Shown piece after piece: positions 32,363-41,348 of a stretch of DNA of 64,000 nt. A model generated the notes under the pieces. The model ran no database searches. It was not told the DNA's origin and was given only the letters and a program-made list of their open reading frames with translations. The DNA is from Mesorhizobium denitrificans. GTDB taxonomy: Bacteria; Pseudomonadota; Alphaproteobacteria; Rhizobiales; Rhizobiaceae. How positions within the stretch are numbered: the first letter of the stretch is position 1; the number at the start of each line of letters is the position of its first letter. Where the stretch lies: assembly GCF_003403035.1 (NCBI RefSeq), contig NZ_QURN01000014.1, forward strand, positions 79,291 through 143,290. Reading direction: 5' to 3'. The position numbers were made by a program, and so were the translations under genes.

Positions 32363-33051
32363 CCCCTGCCCTTGAAGTTCTTTGCAAGCAGGTAAAGCTC
32401 GACGGATTCGTCGCGCGATGCAGGCGGCTTGACGTGGTGCACGGTTCCAAAGCTGCGCTTCAAGCGATCCAGCAATTCGGTTTCCGTTCCGCCCTGAAAG
32501 GTCTTGGCCAGAAAATGCCCGCCCGGTTTCAGCACATTGATAGCGAAATCCGCCGCTACCTCAACCAGATGCATGGTGCGCAAATGGTCAGTGCGCCGAT
32601 GACCCGTAGTCGGTGCCGCCATATCGGAAAGCACCAGATCCGGCTCGCCGCCCAGTGTCGTTTCCAGTAGCGCTGGCGCATCGTCGTCTAGAAAATCCTT
32701 CTGGAGAATAACCGCTCCCGGCACCGGATCGACCTCGAGATAATCGATACCAACCACGCTGGGCGCATCCGGATCGGACTTTGCGCGCTGTGCTGCAACC
32801 TGGCACCAGCCGCCCGGCGCCGCTCCAAGATCGATAATCTTCATGCCGGGCTTTATGAGCTTGTAGCGATCGTCGATCTCGATCAGCTTGTATGCTGCGC
32901 GCGAGCGATAGCCCTCGGCCTTCGAGCGCTGCACATATGGGTCGTTGAGATGGCGCTCAAGCCAGCGGCGGGACGACTCTTTCAGGCCGCGCTTCTTCTT
33001 CACTTTCGTGCGCAAAACACGCGATGGCGCGGCAGGTCCGGGCTTTTTCAT
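32359..33051 (-). CDS. rlmE: 23S rRNA (uridine-2'-O-)-methyltransferase RlmE (FtsJ/RrmJ)
   Basis: Heat-shock-linked rRNA methyltransferase of 230 residues, expected to modify U2552 in the A-loop. A basic N-terminal tail precedes [38 protein letters not shown], which holds the first catalytic Lys and the SAM motif. The other K-D-K-E residues are in [12 protein letters not shown] (Asp), FLAKTFQGG (Lys) and [12 protein letters not shown] (Glu). The start [12 protein letters not shown] at 33051 overlaps the ppx stop by 4 bases (ATGA), so translation is coupled. A longer frame inside ppx is not needed. Confidence 0.94.
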   Translation of the reverse strand: MKKPGPAAPSRVLRTKVKKKRGLKESSRRWLERHLNDPYVQRSKAEGYRSRAAYKLIEIDDRYKLIKPGMKIIDLGAAPGGWCQVAAQRAKSDPDAPSVVGIDYLEVDPVPGAVILQKDFLDDDAPALLETTLGGEPDLVLSDMAAPTTGHRRTDHLRTMHLVEVAADFAINVLKPGGHFLAKTFQGGTETELLDRLKRSFGTVHHVKPPASRDESVELYLLAKNFKGRG

Positions 33052-34301
33052 TGGCGCGCATCCCTCTGCGGTCGCCTGCGCCACACGCCTTCGTCACCCA
33101 TCAATTCGCTCAACACTCCTTCGCGCAGGCCGCGATCAGCGACCCGCAGCCGCTCGCTCGGCCATACCCTGCGAATGGCTTCCAGAATGGCGCAGCCCGC
33201 CAGCACGAGGTCTGCACGATCCGCGCCGATGCATGGGTTCTTCACCCGCTGCTCGAAATCCCAGCCCAAAAGCCGCTCAATCATTTTGTCTACGTTGTGA
33301 TTGTCCATCCACAGGCCATCAACTCTGCGGCGCTCATAACGCGGCAAATCCAGATGGACACCCGCCAGCGTTGTCACCGTTCCAGATGTGCCAAGCAGAT
33401 GGAAATTCCGCGATTGAGCTACGTGCTTCAGCCTGTCGCGCTCGGCAAAATCCGCAATCATGTCGGTCACAGCCTGCACCATTGCCGCAAAGCTCTCGCG
33501 CGTAACGACCTTACCACCAAAGCGCTCGGCAAGCGACACCACGCCGACCGGCAGCGAGGTCCATGCCACGATGTGCGATGACAATCGCCCCTGCCGCCCG
33601 CGCGACAGGTCAATCAGCGCGATCTCCGACGATCCACCGCCAATATCGAACAGGACCACGCCTTCGGTGTTTCGTTCGATCAGCGACTCGCATCCCGAAA
33701 CTGCGAGACGAGCCTCCGTCATCCGGTCGATGATCTCCAGTTCAAGACCCGTTTCGGCCTTGACTCGGGCGAGGAAAAGCTCGCCGTTTTCGGCTGCGCG
33801 ACAAGCTTCGGTAGCAATCAGTCGCGCGCGTCGAATTGGGCGTGCGCTCAGTTTCGTCGCGCAAACCGTCAGCGCATCAACAGCGCGATCCATTGCGGCA
33901 TCAGCCAGTCTGCCGTTGGCGCTCAAGCCTTCGCCCAAGCGCACGATGCGCGAAAATGCATCGATGACGCGGAACTGGCCTGGCGCAGTCGGCACAGCAA
34001 CCAGCAGGCGGCAATTGTTGGTGCCGAGGTCGAGCGCCGCGAATATGCCAGGCGAATAGCCGTTGTTGCGCGGCGCGGGCTCTACCCCGCGCGGCTTCGG
34101 TTGCTGCTTTTCGGCATTTGCTTGCGCAGCCTGCGCCGCACCGGGCGCAAACACCTTGCGGTCACGCTTTCTCTTGCGCTTTCGGCGCTTTTTCGTCCCC
34201 TTCGGGGGAATCTCCGAGCCGGGCGCAGCCGAACGGTGCGCCGACCCTTTCCGGGCGGCATCCGCCATCGGCGGACTCGCCCCTGAGTCGCGGTTTTCCA
34301 C
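33048..34301 (-). CDS. Ppx/GppA-family exopolyphosphatase/guanosine pentaphosphatase
   Basis: ASKHA-fold phosphatase acting on polyphosphate and/or pppGpp; 417 residues from a GTG at 34301 or 406 from ATG at 34268. The N-terminal ~75 residues are an unusual Lys/Arg-rich extension ([20 protein letters not shown]). The catalytic domain begins [19 protein letters not shown] (phosphate loop 1). It continues with a Glu-bearing [14 protein letters not shown] and [17 protein letters not shown] (phosphate loop 2). Length is like short GppA forms without the C-terminal HD domain. It is coupled to rlmE by a 4-base overlap. Confidence 0.9.
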   Translation of the reverse strand: MENRDSGASPPMADAARKGSAHRSAAPGSEIPPKGTKKRRKRKRKRDRKVFAPGAAQAAQANAEKQQPKPRGVEPAPRNNGYSPGIFAALDLGTNNCRLLVAVPTAPGQFRVIDAFSRIVRLGEGLSANGRLADAAMDRAVDALTVCATKLSARPIRRARLIATEACRAAENGELFLARVKAETGLELEIIDRMTEARLAVSGCESLIERNTEGVVLFDIGGGSSEIALIDLSRGRQGRLSSHIVAWTSLPVGVVSLAERFGGKVVTRESFAAMVQAVTDMIADFAERDRLKHVAQSRNFHLLGTSGTVTTLAGVHLDLPRYERRRVDGLWMDNHNVDKMIERLLGWDFEQRVKNPCIGADRADLVLAGCAILEAIRRVWPSERLRVADRGLREGVLSELMGDEGVWRRRPQRDARQ

Positions 34302-34418
34302 TTTGATCCTTCAGCGCCGCACACCAGACGAGTGGCGCGGCAGGCGCGATAATTCTTTTCGTTGGACCAAAGATAGCAGGCCGCAGCCCCTGTACCAAGA
34401 GGCTAGCGCGAGATTATG

Positions 34419-34440
34419 GCCCGCCGGCTAACCGGCGGGC
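34419..34440. terminator. Hairpin downstream of the Arg/His-rich Tat protein gene
   Basis: GCCCGCCGG and CCGGCGGGC make a perfect 9-bp stem around CTAA. It lies 12 bases beyond the 3' end of the minus-strand gene at 34453 and before ppx. No T-tract is seen, so termination is plausible but not certain. Confidence 0.55.
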
Positions 34441-34452
34441 TGCATCATTGGA

Positions 34453-34782
34453 TTACCAATACACCCAGACTCTGACGCGACGGCAACGGTGACGCCAGCG
34501 GCCATGATGCCAGTAACGGCGGCAAACCCTGCGCCACACGCGGCGGCGACGACGCCGGTATCTCCAATGAGGATGCCCCGGTCTGTGCCAATCACGATGA
34601 TATACCGGCTCGACAATAGCTTCTTCGCCATCGTTTGCGGGCATATCCAGCTCATCAAGTATGCCCGGACCGCCGCTCATGTCCGGTACTCCCGCCAACG
34701 CCTGCGCGGGCCTGACCACGCTGGCGACGGCAGCAGCACCTGCCACGCCCAACAGTCCTGTGAGGAATAAACGTCTTTCCAT
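34453..34782 (-). CDS. Tat-signal small protein with Arg/His/Trp-rich (protamine-like) C-terminus
   Basis: Unrecognised function; 109 residues. MERRLFLTGLLGVAGAAAVAS is a twin-arginine-type signal sequence, so export of a folded protein is predicted. A short acidic linker (DELDMPANDGEEAIVEPVY) follows. The last ~45 residues are extremely basic and aromatic, made of runs of Arg, His and Trp such as HWRYRRRRRRVWRRVCRRYW and HHGRWRHRCRRVRVWVYW. Similar small proteins in Hyphomicrobiales are sometimes labelled protamine-like. Possible roles are binding of polyanions (EPS, LPS, DNA) or metals outside the cell; that is speculation. I prefer the ATG at 34782 to an upstream start because it places the RR motif at the N-terminus. 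Confidence 0.7.
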   Translation of the reverse strand: MERRLFLTGLLGVAGAAAVASVVRPAQALAGVPDMSGGPGILDELDMPANDGEEAIVEPVYHRDWHRPGHPHWRYRRRRRRVWRRVCRRYWHHGRWRHRCRRVRVWVYW

Positions 34783-34929
34783 CCTTGCCTCCGCTAACAA
34801 AGATTTTCGACAAGCGTCTCACAACGCCTGACCAACTCCGTCCCTCCACGAAATTAGCGTGAACGATCTAACCTGTACACAAGATGAACGGCACCGCCGC
34901 TTATGTGTTCCGTGATGCGGCGGAAGGTT

Positions 34930-35718
34930 TCACTCCTTCGCCGCGAGCATACAGACAATCGACTGAGGGAACTGGCATTTTTCGCCTTTCGCAGTGAATG
35001 CGACCCGCTCGACTTCAAGCTTTACGGGCTTTTGCGGAACCTCGAATTTGCCCATCCATGCGCTCAGCGTGTCTGTGCCCCAGATGCTGAAGAATATCTT
35101 CTGCGGATGCGTTGGCAGCGTGGCGTCCGGTTCGCTTTGATGCATCAGCTTGCCGTCTACGTACCACGACATGCGGTCAGGCTCCCAAACGAACGCATAG
35201 TCGTGGAAGTCATTATCCGACCCGCCCGGCACGTCGACAAGCGCCGTATTGTGCTGCTGGGCATCAATGTAAGTGTTGAGCTGAACCTTCGATGTGTCTT
35301 TCAGCAGCACCTCGAAGTCGATCTCGTCATGTGGCTGCTTCTGCGTTGGCCCGATATAGGTGAAGAATGCTGCATTGAGCCCCGACCCTGCCCCCGTGCG
35401 CATACGTGCTTCATAAGTGCCATATTGGAAGCGCTGCTTTGTTTGAACTTCACCGCAGGAATACTGCCGATCCTTGAACGGCACATTGCTGAAGGAGAGT
35501 GTCAGCTGACCTTTGCCGACATCGATCTCGCGCGTTGACCAGGTGCAGTTTTGATGCGCACCGTTGTTCCAGCCGTTCGATGCCATCCAGAGATCAGGAT
35601 CGAAGCGATCGAACTCATCGACGAAGGATTTGCCAAGCGCAACCGTTGGTTGGTCTTGCGCCAATACCGGAAAGCTCCAGCCAATCGCGATTAAAAGTGA
35701 GGTGATGCAGATTTTCAA
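34930..35718 (-). CDS. Secreted GH16 endo-beta-glucanase (ExoK-like)
   Basis: Periplasmic or extracellular glycanase of 262 residues that probably cleaves beta-glucan-containing exopolysaccharide, setting polymer length as ExoK does for succinoglycan. A Sec signal MKICITSLLIAIGWSFPVLAQ is cut near residue 21. The GH16 catalytic motif is HDEIDFEVL with the nucleophile/acid pair Glu132 and Glu136 and Asp134 between. Substrate-cleft residues occur around WSTREIDVGKGQLTL and YGTYEARMRTGAGSGL. It is divergent from the polymerase gene at the left border of the EPS cluster, which supports a role in EPS processing. The symbol exoK is not given because the match is to the family only. Confidence 0.88.
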   Translation of the reverse strand: MKICITSLLIAIGWSFPVLAQDQPTVALGKSFVDEFDRFDPDLWMASNGWNNGAHQNCTWSTREIDVGKGQLTLSFSNVPFKDRQYSCGEVQTKQRFQYGTYEARMRTGAGSGLNAAFFTYIGPTQKQPHDEIDFEVLLKDTSKVQLNTYIDAQQHNTALVDVPGGSDNDFHDYAFVWEPDRMSWYVDGKLMHQSEPDATLPTHPQKIFFSIWGTDTLSAWMGKFEVPQKPVKLEVERVAFTAKGEKCQFPQSIVCMLAAKE

Positions 35719-35781
35719 AACAGTCTCCTTGAGGCTTAATTTGCCAACGACTGTTCGTGGCCAATCAGATCAAGCCACCGC

Positions 35782-35858
35782 TGCATTGCAACACGCACAA
35801 TATTGCATTGCAAGAGAAAACGAGCCTTTTCTCCGCCCTTTTTGTTGCGTCGCACAAG
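35782..35858. promoter_or_regulatory. Candidate EPS operator region between the GH16 and polymerase genes
   Basis: Two copies of TGCATTGCAA begin at 35782 and 35804, exactly 22 bases (two helical turns) apart; the second is part of the perfect palindrome TTGCATTGCAA. CGCACAA occurs at 35794 and 35851, the latter inside the TGCG-A-CGCA dyad of the complement. The same words recur at 39363 and 48851-48887. The binding factor is unknown. Confidence 0.5.
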
Positions 35859-35912
35859 AAACGACGTTACGCTCGCGAGAGTTGCATTTGGCAGAGGCAA
35901 GAACGCCAGACG

Positions 35913-37256
35913 ATGCAGACAAATGCGCAACCGCCGCTTGGCGGTGTGGCAACCTTACCTCCCGCTTCTGAGAAGCCCGAGCAAGGTGTGCGGACAGACA
36001 CGCTCATAGCTATCGCGGCTTTGGGAAGCCTCTTTCTGTTGCCTATTCTGGCTTCGCTCGCGCCGCTGATATTCCTTGCCTTCGGCGCGTTCCTGATGGC
36101 GCGACGGCCTGCCTCCACAATCGATGCATTGGTCCGAAACTGGTACATCCTAATACTGCCGCTCTATGCATTTGCCTCGACGCTCTGGTCGGCCGAGCCT
36201 AATCTCTCAATGCGATATGGCTTTCAGCTCTTGCTGACTTTCATGATCGGCATCGTGATCGCGCACCGCGTAACAGCCTATACATTTCTCGCCATTTCGT
36301 TCTGGACATCTGTTCCGATCATATTGATCAGCGCACTGTTTGGCGGCGCAAGGTTGGACGGCATTGCTTTGGGCGTTTTCGCAGCGAAGAATGCGTATGC
36401 CACGGCAATTTCCATGTTTGCGCTAGCAGCGCTTGGCCTGCTGTTTGCAAGGGAAACCGACCGACTGACACGGCTTGCCGCGCTTTTCGGCGTGCTCATA
36501 TCGCCCGCCTTGCTGATTTCCGCGCAATCATCCGGCGCTATCGTAACAACGCTCCTCACGGTGGGCTCATTCGGCATGTTCGTGGTCGGCGGCTGGCTCA
36601 CCGCCTATCAGCGAAGAGGCTATTTCACGCTGCTTTTTTCGATTTTTGCAGTGCTTGGTCTGGTGGTCGCAGTTTTTCACCAGCAATTGCTCGAAATTCT
36701 GCTCGCGCTATTCGATAAGGATACGACAATCACTGGCCGCACCGAGCTTTGGGAAATCGGCTCAAACCTCATCAGCGAGCGGCCATTCCTGGGATTGGGC
36801 TTTCAGTCATTCTGGGTTCAGAATACACCGGACGCCGAAGAGCTTTGGGCCTATTTCAAGATCGATGCGCGCACAGGCTTTCACTTCCACAACACTTACA
36901 TTTCCATCGGCGTCGAATTGGGCATTATCGGCATTGCACTAACCGCGATATTGCTGTTTTCCAGCCTTGCGCGATCCGTCCAATGGGCGGTGAAAGAACC
37001 ATTCGGAACTGCCGGCTACTTCGTGGGATTCGCGGTTTTGATTGCAGCGCGCAGCATGGTTGAAGTGGATGTTTTCTACCAGTTCAGCGCCTCGTCCGTA
37101 ACGATCATCTGTGGACTGATCTATGCCAATCAGGCGCTCGCCGCATATCGCGCATCGCAACCTCAGATAACGAACGAAGCGATACGGACAATCGTCTATC
37201 CCGCAAGGCTGGCAGATACGAAAATCGCATCGGCAGACAGAGGCGCACCCTCATGA
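35913..37256 (+). CDS. O-antigen ligase/polymerase-family EPS polymerase (ExoQ/Wzy-like)
   Basis: Multi-spanning inner-membrane protein of 447 residues expected to polymerise lipid-linked repeat units on the periplasmic face. I use the ATG at 35913 (MQTNAQPPLGG), as the longer open frame runs through the putative operator. About 10-11 hydrophobic segments are visible, with a large periplasmic loop near residues 280-340. That loop carries [28 protein letters not shown] and HFHNTYISIGVELGIIG, the Wzy_C-type (PF04932) hallmarks including the GRTxLW and HNTY blocks. S. meliloti ExoQ has the same features. The following gene overlaps it by 4 bases (ATGA). Confidence 0.88.
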   Translation: MQTNAQPPLGGVATLPPASEKPEQGVRTDTLIAIAALGSLFLLPILASLAPLIFLAFGAFLMARRPASTIDALVRNWYILILPLYAFASTLWSAEPNLSMRYGFQLLLTFMIGIVIAHRVTAYTFLAISFWTSVPIILISALFGGARLDGIALGVFAAKNAYATAISMFALAALGLLFARETDRLTRLAALFGVLISPALLISAQSSGAIVTTLLTVGSFGMFVVGGWLTAYQRRGYFTLLFSIFAVLGLVVAVFHQQLLEILLALFDKDTTITGRTELWEIGSNLISERPFLGLGFQSFWVQNTPDAEELWAYFKIDARTGFHFHNTYISIGVELGIIGIALTAILLFSSLARSVQWAVKEPFGTAGYFVGFAVLIAARSMVEVDVFYQFSASSVTIICGLIYANQALAAYRASQPQITNEAIRTIVYPARLADTKIASADRGAPS

Positions 37257-38140
37257 CGCAGCAGACCATTCCCGAAATTCGCGCAATCATCTGCAAGCGC
37301 GATGTGGAACTCGGAATCGAATGCCTTGGGTCGCTCAAAAGATTCTCGGCCGATCCTGTCCGCATCGTGCTGCACGACGATGGCTCAATCAGCAAGGATG
37401 AGCGCGCGAGACTCGAAGAAGGACTCCCCGGCGCGGTGCTTATATCAAGGGAAGAAGCAGACGATGTGATGAACCCTCTACTCAAGGCCACGCCCCGAAC
37501 CTTGGCATTTCGCGAGCGCTCGCCAATGGGCCGCAAGCTCGTCGATGTGGGCATATTCTCGAAGGGCGACATCATCCTCTGCGATACCGACGTGCTGTTT
37601 TTCCGACCATTCAAGGGCGCGTTCAGTTGGCCCAATGAAACCATCAAAACCGTTCACGTGCTCGACGTTGCGGATTCATTTTGCCTGAAGCCTTGGCAGA
37701 CCGGGCCGTTGCACCTGCTGCATCGCTTCAACGCGGGTTTCATGATGATCCGCAAAGAACTATTCGACATGGATTTGATGGAACGAACAGTCCGGCTGAT
37801 CGAAGACAATCCCGGTTACATTGAAAACAAACCCTATCAGTGGTTTCTGGAACAGACCTGCTGGGCCTCCGTGGCTGGCGAACATCCGGCCATGATGTGG
37901 GCTGGCAATCAGTTGCGCGTTATCAGCAAGAACGACCGCTATTCGACCGATCTCGTAGGTGGCCACTTCGTTGGAAACGTTCGGCACATGCTCGCGCAGT
38001 TTCGCGATCAAGCGCGGGTGACTGGAGTGGAGCACACCGAGCCCGTCACGATCGAGTTCGAGCGCACACGGCCCTATTCAACCACGGCATTTATCGCAAA
38101 CAGATTGAGCAACCGCATACGTTATGCGTTGGCGAGCTAA
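37253..38140 (+). CDS. Putative glycosyltransferase (GT-A-like, DxD motif)
   Basis: Cytoplasmic protein of 295 residues, probably a sugar transferase for EPS assembly but not assignable to a named enzyme. The N-terminal part reads IRAIICKRDVELGIECLGSL, then a Rossmann-like region. GDIILCDTDVLFFRPF supplies a DxD metal/nucleotide-sugar motif near residue 110, as in GT8-like enzymes. C-terminal blocks HRFNAGFMMIRKELF and QWFLEQTCWASV resemble acceptor-side motifs of such transferases. Its start overlaps the polymerase stop by 4 bases, so the two are coupled. It is convergent, with overlapping stops, with the acyltransferase gene. Confidence 0.7.
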   Translation: MTQQTIPEIRAIICKRDVELGIECLGSLKRFSADPVRIVLHDDGSISKDERARLEEGLPGAVLISREEADDVMNPLLKATPRTLAFRERSPMGRKLVDVGIFSKGDIILCDTDVLFFRPFKGAFSWPNETIKTVHVLDVADSFCLKPWQTGPLHLLHRFNAGFMMIRKELFDMDLMERTVRLIEDNPGYIENKPYQWFLEQTCWASVAGEHPAMMWAGNQLRVISKNDRYSTDLVGGHFVGNVRHMLAQFRDQARVTGVEHTEPVTIEFERTRPYSTTAFIANRLSNRIRYALAS

Positions 38141-39300
38141 GCAGGGGCTGAGGGCGCCGGCAGCTTTGGGTCGAGAATATACTTTTCGAACAGCCGCCAC
38201 GTAGCGTGCGAAAACCGTATCGCGAACTGCTCGACGGGAACGAACAACATCGCGCATGCCATCGCCAGAGCCAGCGACGTCAGCGCAATGCCCGCATAGA
38301 CTGGTTGCGGCGCAAGGCTGTCCAGCGAGGTCTGCACAATCGCCCATGACGTGAAGGTCACGATCACCGCGTAGTGCATCAGGAACAGTGGAAACGAGAT
38401 CTTTCCAAGCCATTGCGAAAGCGAGTTGGAAAGAAACGCTGAAATGTGGACATCCGAGTAAATCAGCAGGCAGCAAACCGCCGCTACCAGCATCAGCAAT
38501 GGTGGCAACTCGTGATGCTGGAGCATGAGGTAGGATGGCGGAATAAGCAGCACGATTATCGCCGCGATGGCCAGCGCAGTATTTGCGTGCGACTGGCCGT
38601 GCCAATCGAACAGCCCTTCCCGTCGCATCAGCGCAAAAAGCATTCCAACGAAGAAGCAGCCGCTCAGCGTGCCGGTCGCAATTGCGATGAAAGCGAGGAT
38701 CGCAAGCACGGTCTTCTTTTGGCTGATAAAGCGCTCGCACAGTAGAAACAGCACTACGACAATCGAGCCGATTGCCTCTGTCCGCATCGTCCACAAAAAC
38801 GGAATAATCGAGAAATCGATGAACGGCTTGTAGAATACGTAAAACAGCGCAAACGAAACCGTCTCACCTATCGTTTTCGTCTCTGTCGGAAACTCTCGAA
38901 GCCAAGTGTTGCCGATCAATTCGCCGGCCTGCCGGTTATATACAAGTCCAACGGCAATGAGCAGCGCAACAATAACGCAAGCCACAGATACGGGTATCGC
39001 AAGGCGCGGATAGCGTTTCACCGCGAGCTTCCAGATCGCCCGCCGCTCTGGCTTTGCCCAATAGGCCGCGGTCAGCGCTTCACCTGAAATGACAAAGAAC
39101 AGCATCACCGAAAACAGGCCGTTGAGAAAAACTCCGGTCGCTACATTTTTGAACAGCGGAACCACATCGCCGAAAATGCCCCAGAAAATGTGGGAACAGG
39201 TCACGCACAGCGCAGCCCAACCCCGCAACCCGTCAAGAACAGTTAGCCGGGGCGCTCCCGCCCTGGCAGCTTCCTGCATGTTCCCGCCGCCCATCGACAT
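38137..39300 (-). CDS. Acyltransferase 3 (OafA/ExoZ-type) membrane protein
   Basis: Integral membrane O-acyltransferase of 387 residues, expected to add acetyl, succinyl or similar groups to EPS sugars. The opening LTVLDGLRGWAALCVTCSHIFWG is the family signature (RGxAAxxV near the first helix with the catalytic-type His). FFVISGEALTAAYW matches the conserved FFxxSG block, and about 10 hydrophobic segments follow. ExoH and ExoZ in S. meliloti belong to this family, but donor and site cannot be read. It is divergent from the glycosyltransferase gene at 39400 across a 99-base region with candidate operator words. Confidence 0.88.
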   Translation of the reverse strand: MSMGGGNMQEAARAGAPRLTVLDGLRGWAALCVTCSHIFWGIFGDVVPLFKNVATGVFLNGLFSVMLFFVISGEALTAAYWAKPERRAIWKLAVKRYPRLAIPVSVACVIVALLIAVGLVYNRQAGELIGNTWLREFPTETKTIGETVSFALFYVFYKPFIDFSIIPFLWTMRTEAIGSIVVVLFLLCERFISQKKTVLAILAFIAIATGTLSGCFFVGMLFALMRREGLFDWHGQSHANTALAIAAIIVLLIPPSYLMLQHHELPPLLMLVAAVCCLLIYSDVHISAFLSNSLSQWLGKISFPLFLMHYAVIVTFTSWAIVQTSLDSLAPQPVYAGIALTSLALAMACAMLFVPVEQFAIRFSHATWRLFEKYILDPKLPAPSAPA

Positions 39301-39354
39301 GCGAAATCTCGGGTTGGAGCCAAGAATATTGTCTGAAGGAGTTTACAATTACTT

Positions 39355-39390
39355 TTGCGCATCGCACAATAGATATATTGCAACGCACAC
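39355..39390. promoter_or_regulatory. Candidate EPS operator between the acyltransferase and glycosyltransferase genes
   Basis: The dyad TGCG-CAT-CGCA (39356-39366) is followed by CAAT, AGATAT and ATTGCAACGCACA, so CGCACAA (39363) and TTGCAACGC lie within 35 bases. The words match those at 35782-35858 and 48851-48896. It sits 10 bases before the ATG at 39400, where a bound protein would block expression. Confidence 0.45.
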
Positions 39391-39399
39391 CTCGGTGAC

Positions 39400-40404
39400 A
39401 TGCAGAAAGTATCCGAGCTCGGCTCGCAAGACATCCTCCTGTTTTTCAAGAATGTGGAGGTCGATAAGTTTCTTCCGGGCGACCGCTATATTAAGCGCAT
39501 CCTGCGTCCGGCGTGGAACCTGTTGCACCATCGCCAGAAGAAAACCGGTTTTCAGGTTTCGTTTGAGATGTTGGCCGATGCGTTGCGCGCAAACGGCTTT
39601 AATGTGCGCGTGAATGATTACGCGGCGGCGCGTAAAAACCCCAACCATCCGGTCGGTGTTGTTGGTTTTCCCGTCATTCTGGATGGTTGGCGGCTACCAA
39701 ATCCGGTGCTGCTGGGACCGTCGCTTTATGATCATCCCGGCCTCGCTCCGAAGCTTTTCGCGGACAAGCGCTTCAAAAGCTATCTCGTGCTAGCCGACTG
39801 GATGAAGGAAATGTTCGCTCCCTATTATGGAGAACGCTGCGTCCAATGGTTTGCGGGCATTGACCTCGACAATTGGCCAGATCTTTCTCGCGAGCCAAAA
39901 CAGTTCGATTTTCTGATCTACGACAAGATTCGCTGGGACCATGACCAGATGGAGCGAGACTTGATCGAGCCAATCCGAACGCGATTGCACGAGCAGGGCC
40001 ACACCTTTCAGGAAGTGCGTTACAAGATGCACGACCACGCCACGCTCAAAACAATGCTGGCTCAATCACGCGCGATGATCTTCCTGTGCGAGCATGAAAC
40101 GCAGGGGCTTGCCTACCAGGAAGCACTTGCGTCCGGCGTGCCGGTTCTTGCCTGGGATCGCGGCTATTGGGCCGATCCTCTGTGGCAGCGCTTTTTGCCC
40201 AGCGCCCCGCCTGCCTCGTCCGTGCCATTCTTCTCCGAGCAATGTGGCGCGCGCTTTGCGGGTATTGAGGATTTTCCCGCGGTACTAGACAATTTCTGGA
40301 ACAATCTCACCAGTTTCAAACCCCGCAACTATGTGAAAACGCAGCTCTCGCCCAAGCGCTCGGCGCAGATTTACGCCGACGCCTATTTCGGAACGGCGCG
40401 TTGA
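39400..40404 (+). CDS. GT-B-type glycosyltransferase
   Basis: Predicted cytoplasmic sugar transferase of 334 residues. The N-terminal half lacks close family motifs. The C-terminal half carries FLCEHETQGLAYQEALASGVPVLAWDRGYW, the E-x7-E type nucleotide-sugar site of GT4/GT1-like enzymes. That places it in the GT-B class, with unknown donor and linkage. A role in EPS assembly follows from position only. Its TGA overlaps the TTG start of the next gene (TTGA), indicating coupled translation with the GT2 gene at 40401. Confidence 0.75.
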   Translation: MQKVSELGSQDILLFFKNVEVDKFLPGDRYIKRILRPAWNLLHHRQKKTGFQVSFEMLADALRANGFNVRVNDYAAARKNPNHPVGVVGFPVILDGWRLPNPVLLGPSLYDHPGLAPKLFADKRFKSYLVLADWMKEMFAPYYGERCVQWFAGIDLDNWPDLSREPKQFDFLIYDKIRWDHDQMERDLIEPIRTRLHEQGHTFQEVRYKMHDHATLKTMLAQSRAMIFLCEHETQGLAYQEALASGVPVLAWDRGYWADPLWQRFLPSAPPASSVPFFSEQCGARFAGIEDFPAVLDNFWNNLTSFKPRNYVKTQLSPKRSAQIYADAYFGTAR

Positions 40405-41348
40405 ATCCGCCAGCCCCCCTCGTCTCGGTCATAATGGCCAATTATCGCGGAGCACGCTTTCTTGAGGAGTCGATGTGCTCGGTGCTGGCGCAATCGGTCA
40501 AAAATCTGGAACTGATTGTCAGCGATGATGGCTCAGACGATACGAGTGTGGAAATCGCGAAACGCATCGCGCGCGAGGATAAGCGCGTTCGTGTCCTGAC
40601 GGGCGCAGGCAACACAGGCCCGGCCGCGACGCGCAACCGTGCGCTAGCCATTGCCAGGGGCGAATGGGTCGCCATTGTAGATTCCGACGACCTCATGCAG
40701 CGCGACCGGCTCGAACTATTGATCAAACTGGCTGACGCTCACGCCTGCAACATTGTCGCTGACGATCTGACCTATTTCGGTGACGACGAAACGCCTGCGG
40801 GACGCACGCTGCTCCGCACCGCGGCAAGAACAGTCCCGCAATTCGTGTCAGCTGATTTGCTGGTCCAAACGGAGATTCAGGGTTCCGGCCTGCCGAAACT
40901 GGGCTATCTCAAACCGCTCATCCGCCGCTCGGCTCTCGATGGCATGAAATATAACGAAGCGCTGCGCGTGGGCGAAGATTTCGACCTGTTGCTGCGGCTA
41001 CTGCTCAAAGGCAAAAAGCTGCTCGTCACGCAGGAATCCTATTATCAATATCGCAGGCATAGCAACTCGATTTCTCATCGCCTGTCGGAAGAAAAAGTGT
41101 TCGCCATGATCGCCGCTCAGCGCGCGCTGGAAGGCGGCGACATACCCGCTGCAACACGCAAGGCTCTTCACCGGCGATTGAAAGCGCTCGAAAACCTGCT
41201 GGCCTATGAGCGCCTCGTGGTGCTGATAAAACAGCGCAACATTTCAGGTGCAACGCGCTCGTTGATAAAGCACCCTGCCCTCCTCAAAGACCTGCTACAA
41301 TCGGTCGCCGAAAACCTCGCGCGGCGTATGCGTCCGGCCTCGACTTAA
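40401..41348 (+). CDS. Family 2 glycosyltransferase
   Basis: GT-A inverting transferase of 315 residues for EPS repeat-unit assembly at the cytoplasmic membrane face. The N-terminus PLVSVIMANYRGARFLEESMCSVLAQSV is the GT2 opening. LELIVSDDGSDDTS and VAIVDSDDLMQRDRLELL hold the DD and DxD-type motifs near residues 45 and 92. RVGEDFDLLLRLLLKGKKLLV has the acceptor-site ED. It starts with TTG at 40401, overlapping the previous stop, and is convergent with exoP by a 4-base overlap. The acceptor sugar is unknown; it resembles the ExoO/ExoU/ExoW class in family only. Confidence 0.85.
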   Translation: MNPPAPLVSVIMANYRGARFLEESMCSVLAQSVKNLELIVSDDGSDDTSVEIAKRIAREDKRVRVLTGAGNTGPAATRNRALAIARGEWVAIVDSDDLMQRDRLELLIKLADAHACNIVADDLTYFGDDETPAGRTLLRTAARTVPQFVSADLLVQTEIQGSGLPKLGYLKPLIRRSALDGMKYNEALRVGEDFDLLLRLLLKGKKLLVTQESYYQYRRHSNSISHRLSEEKVFAMIAAQRALEGGDIPAATRKALHRRLKALENLLAYERLVVLIKQRNISGATRSLIKHPALLKDLLQSVAENLARRMRPAST

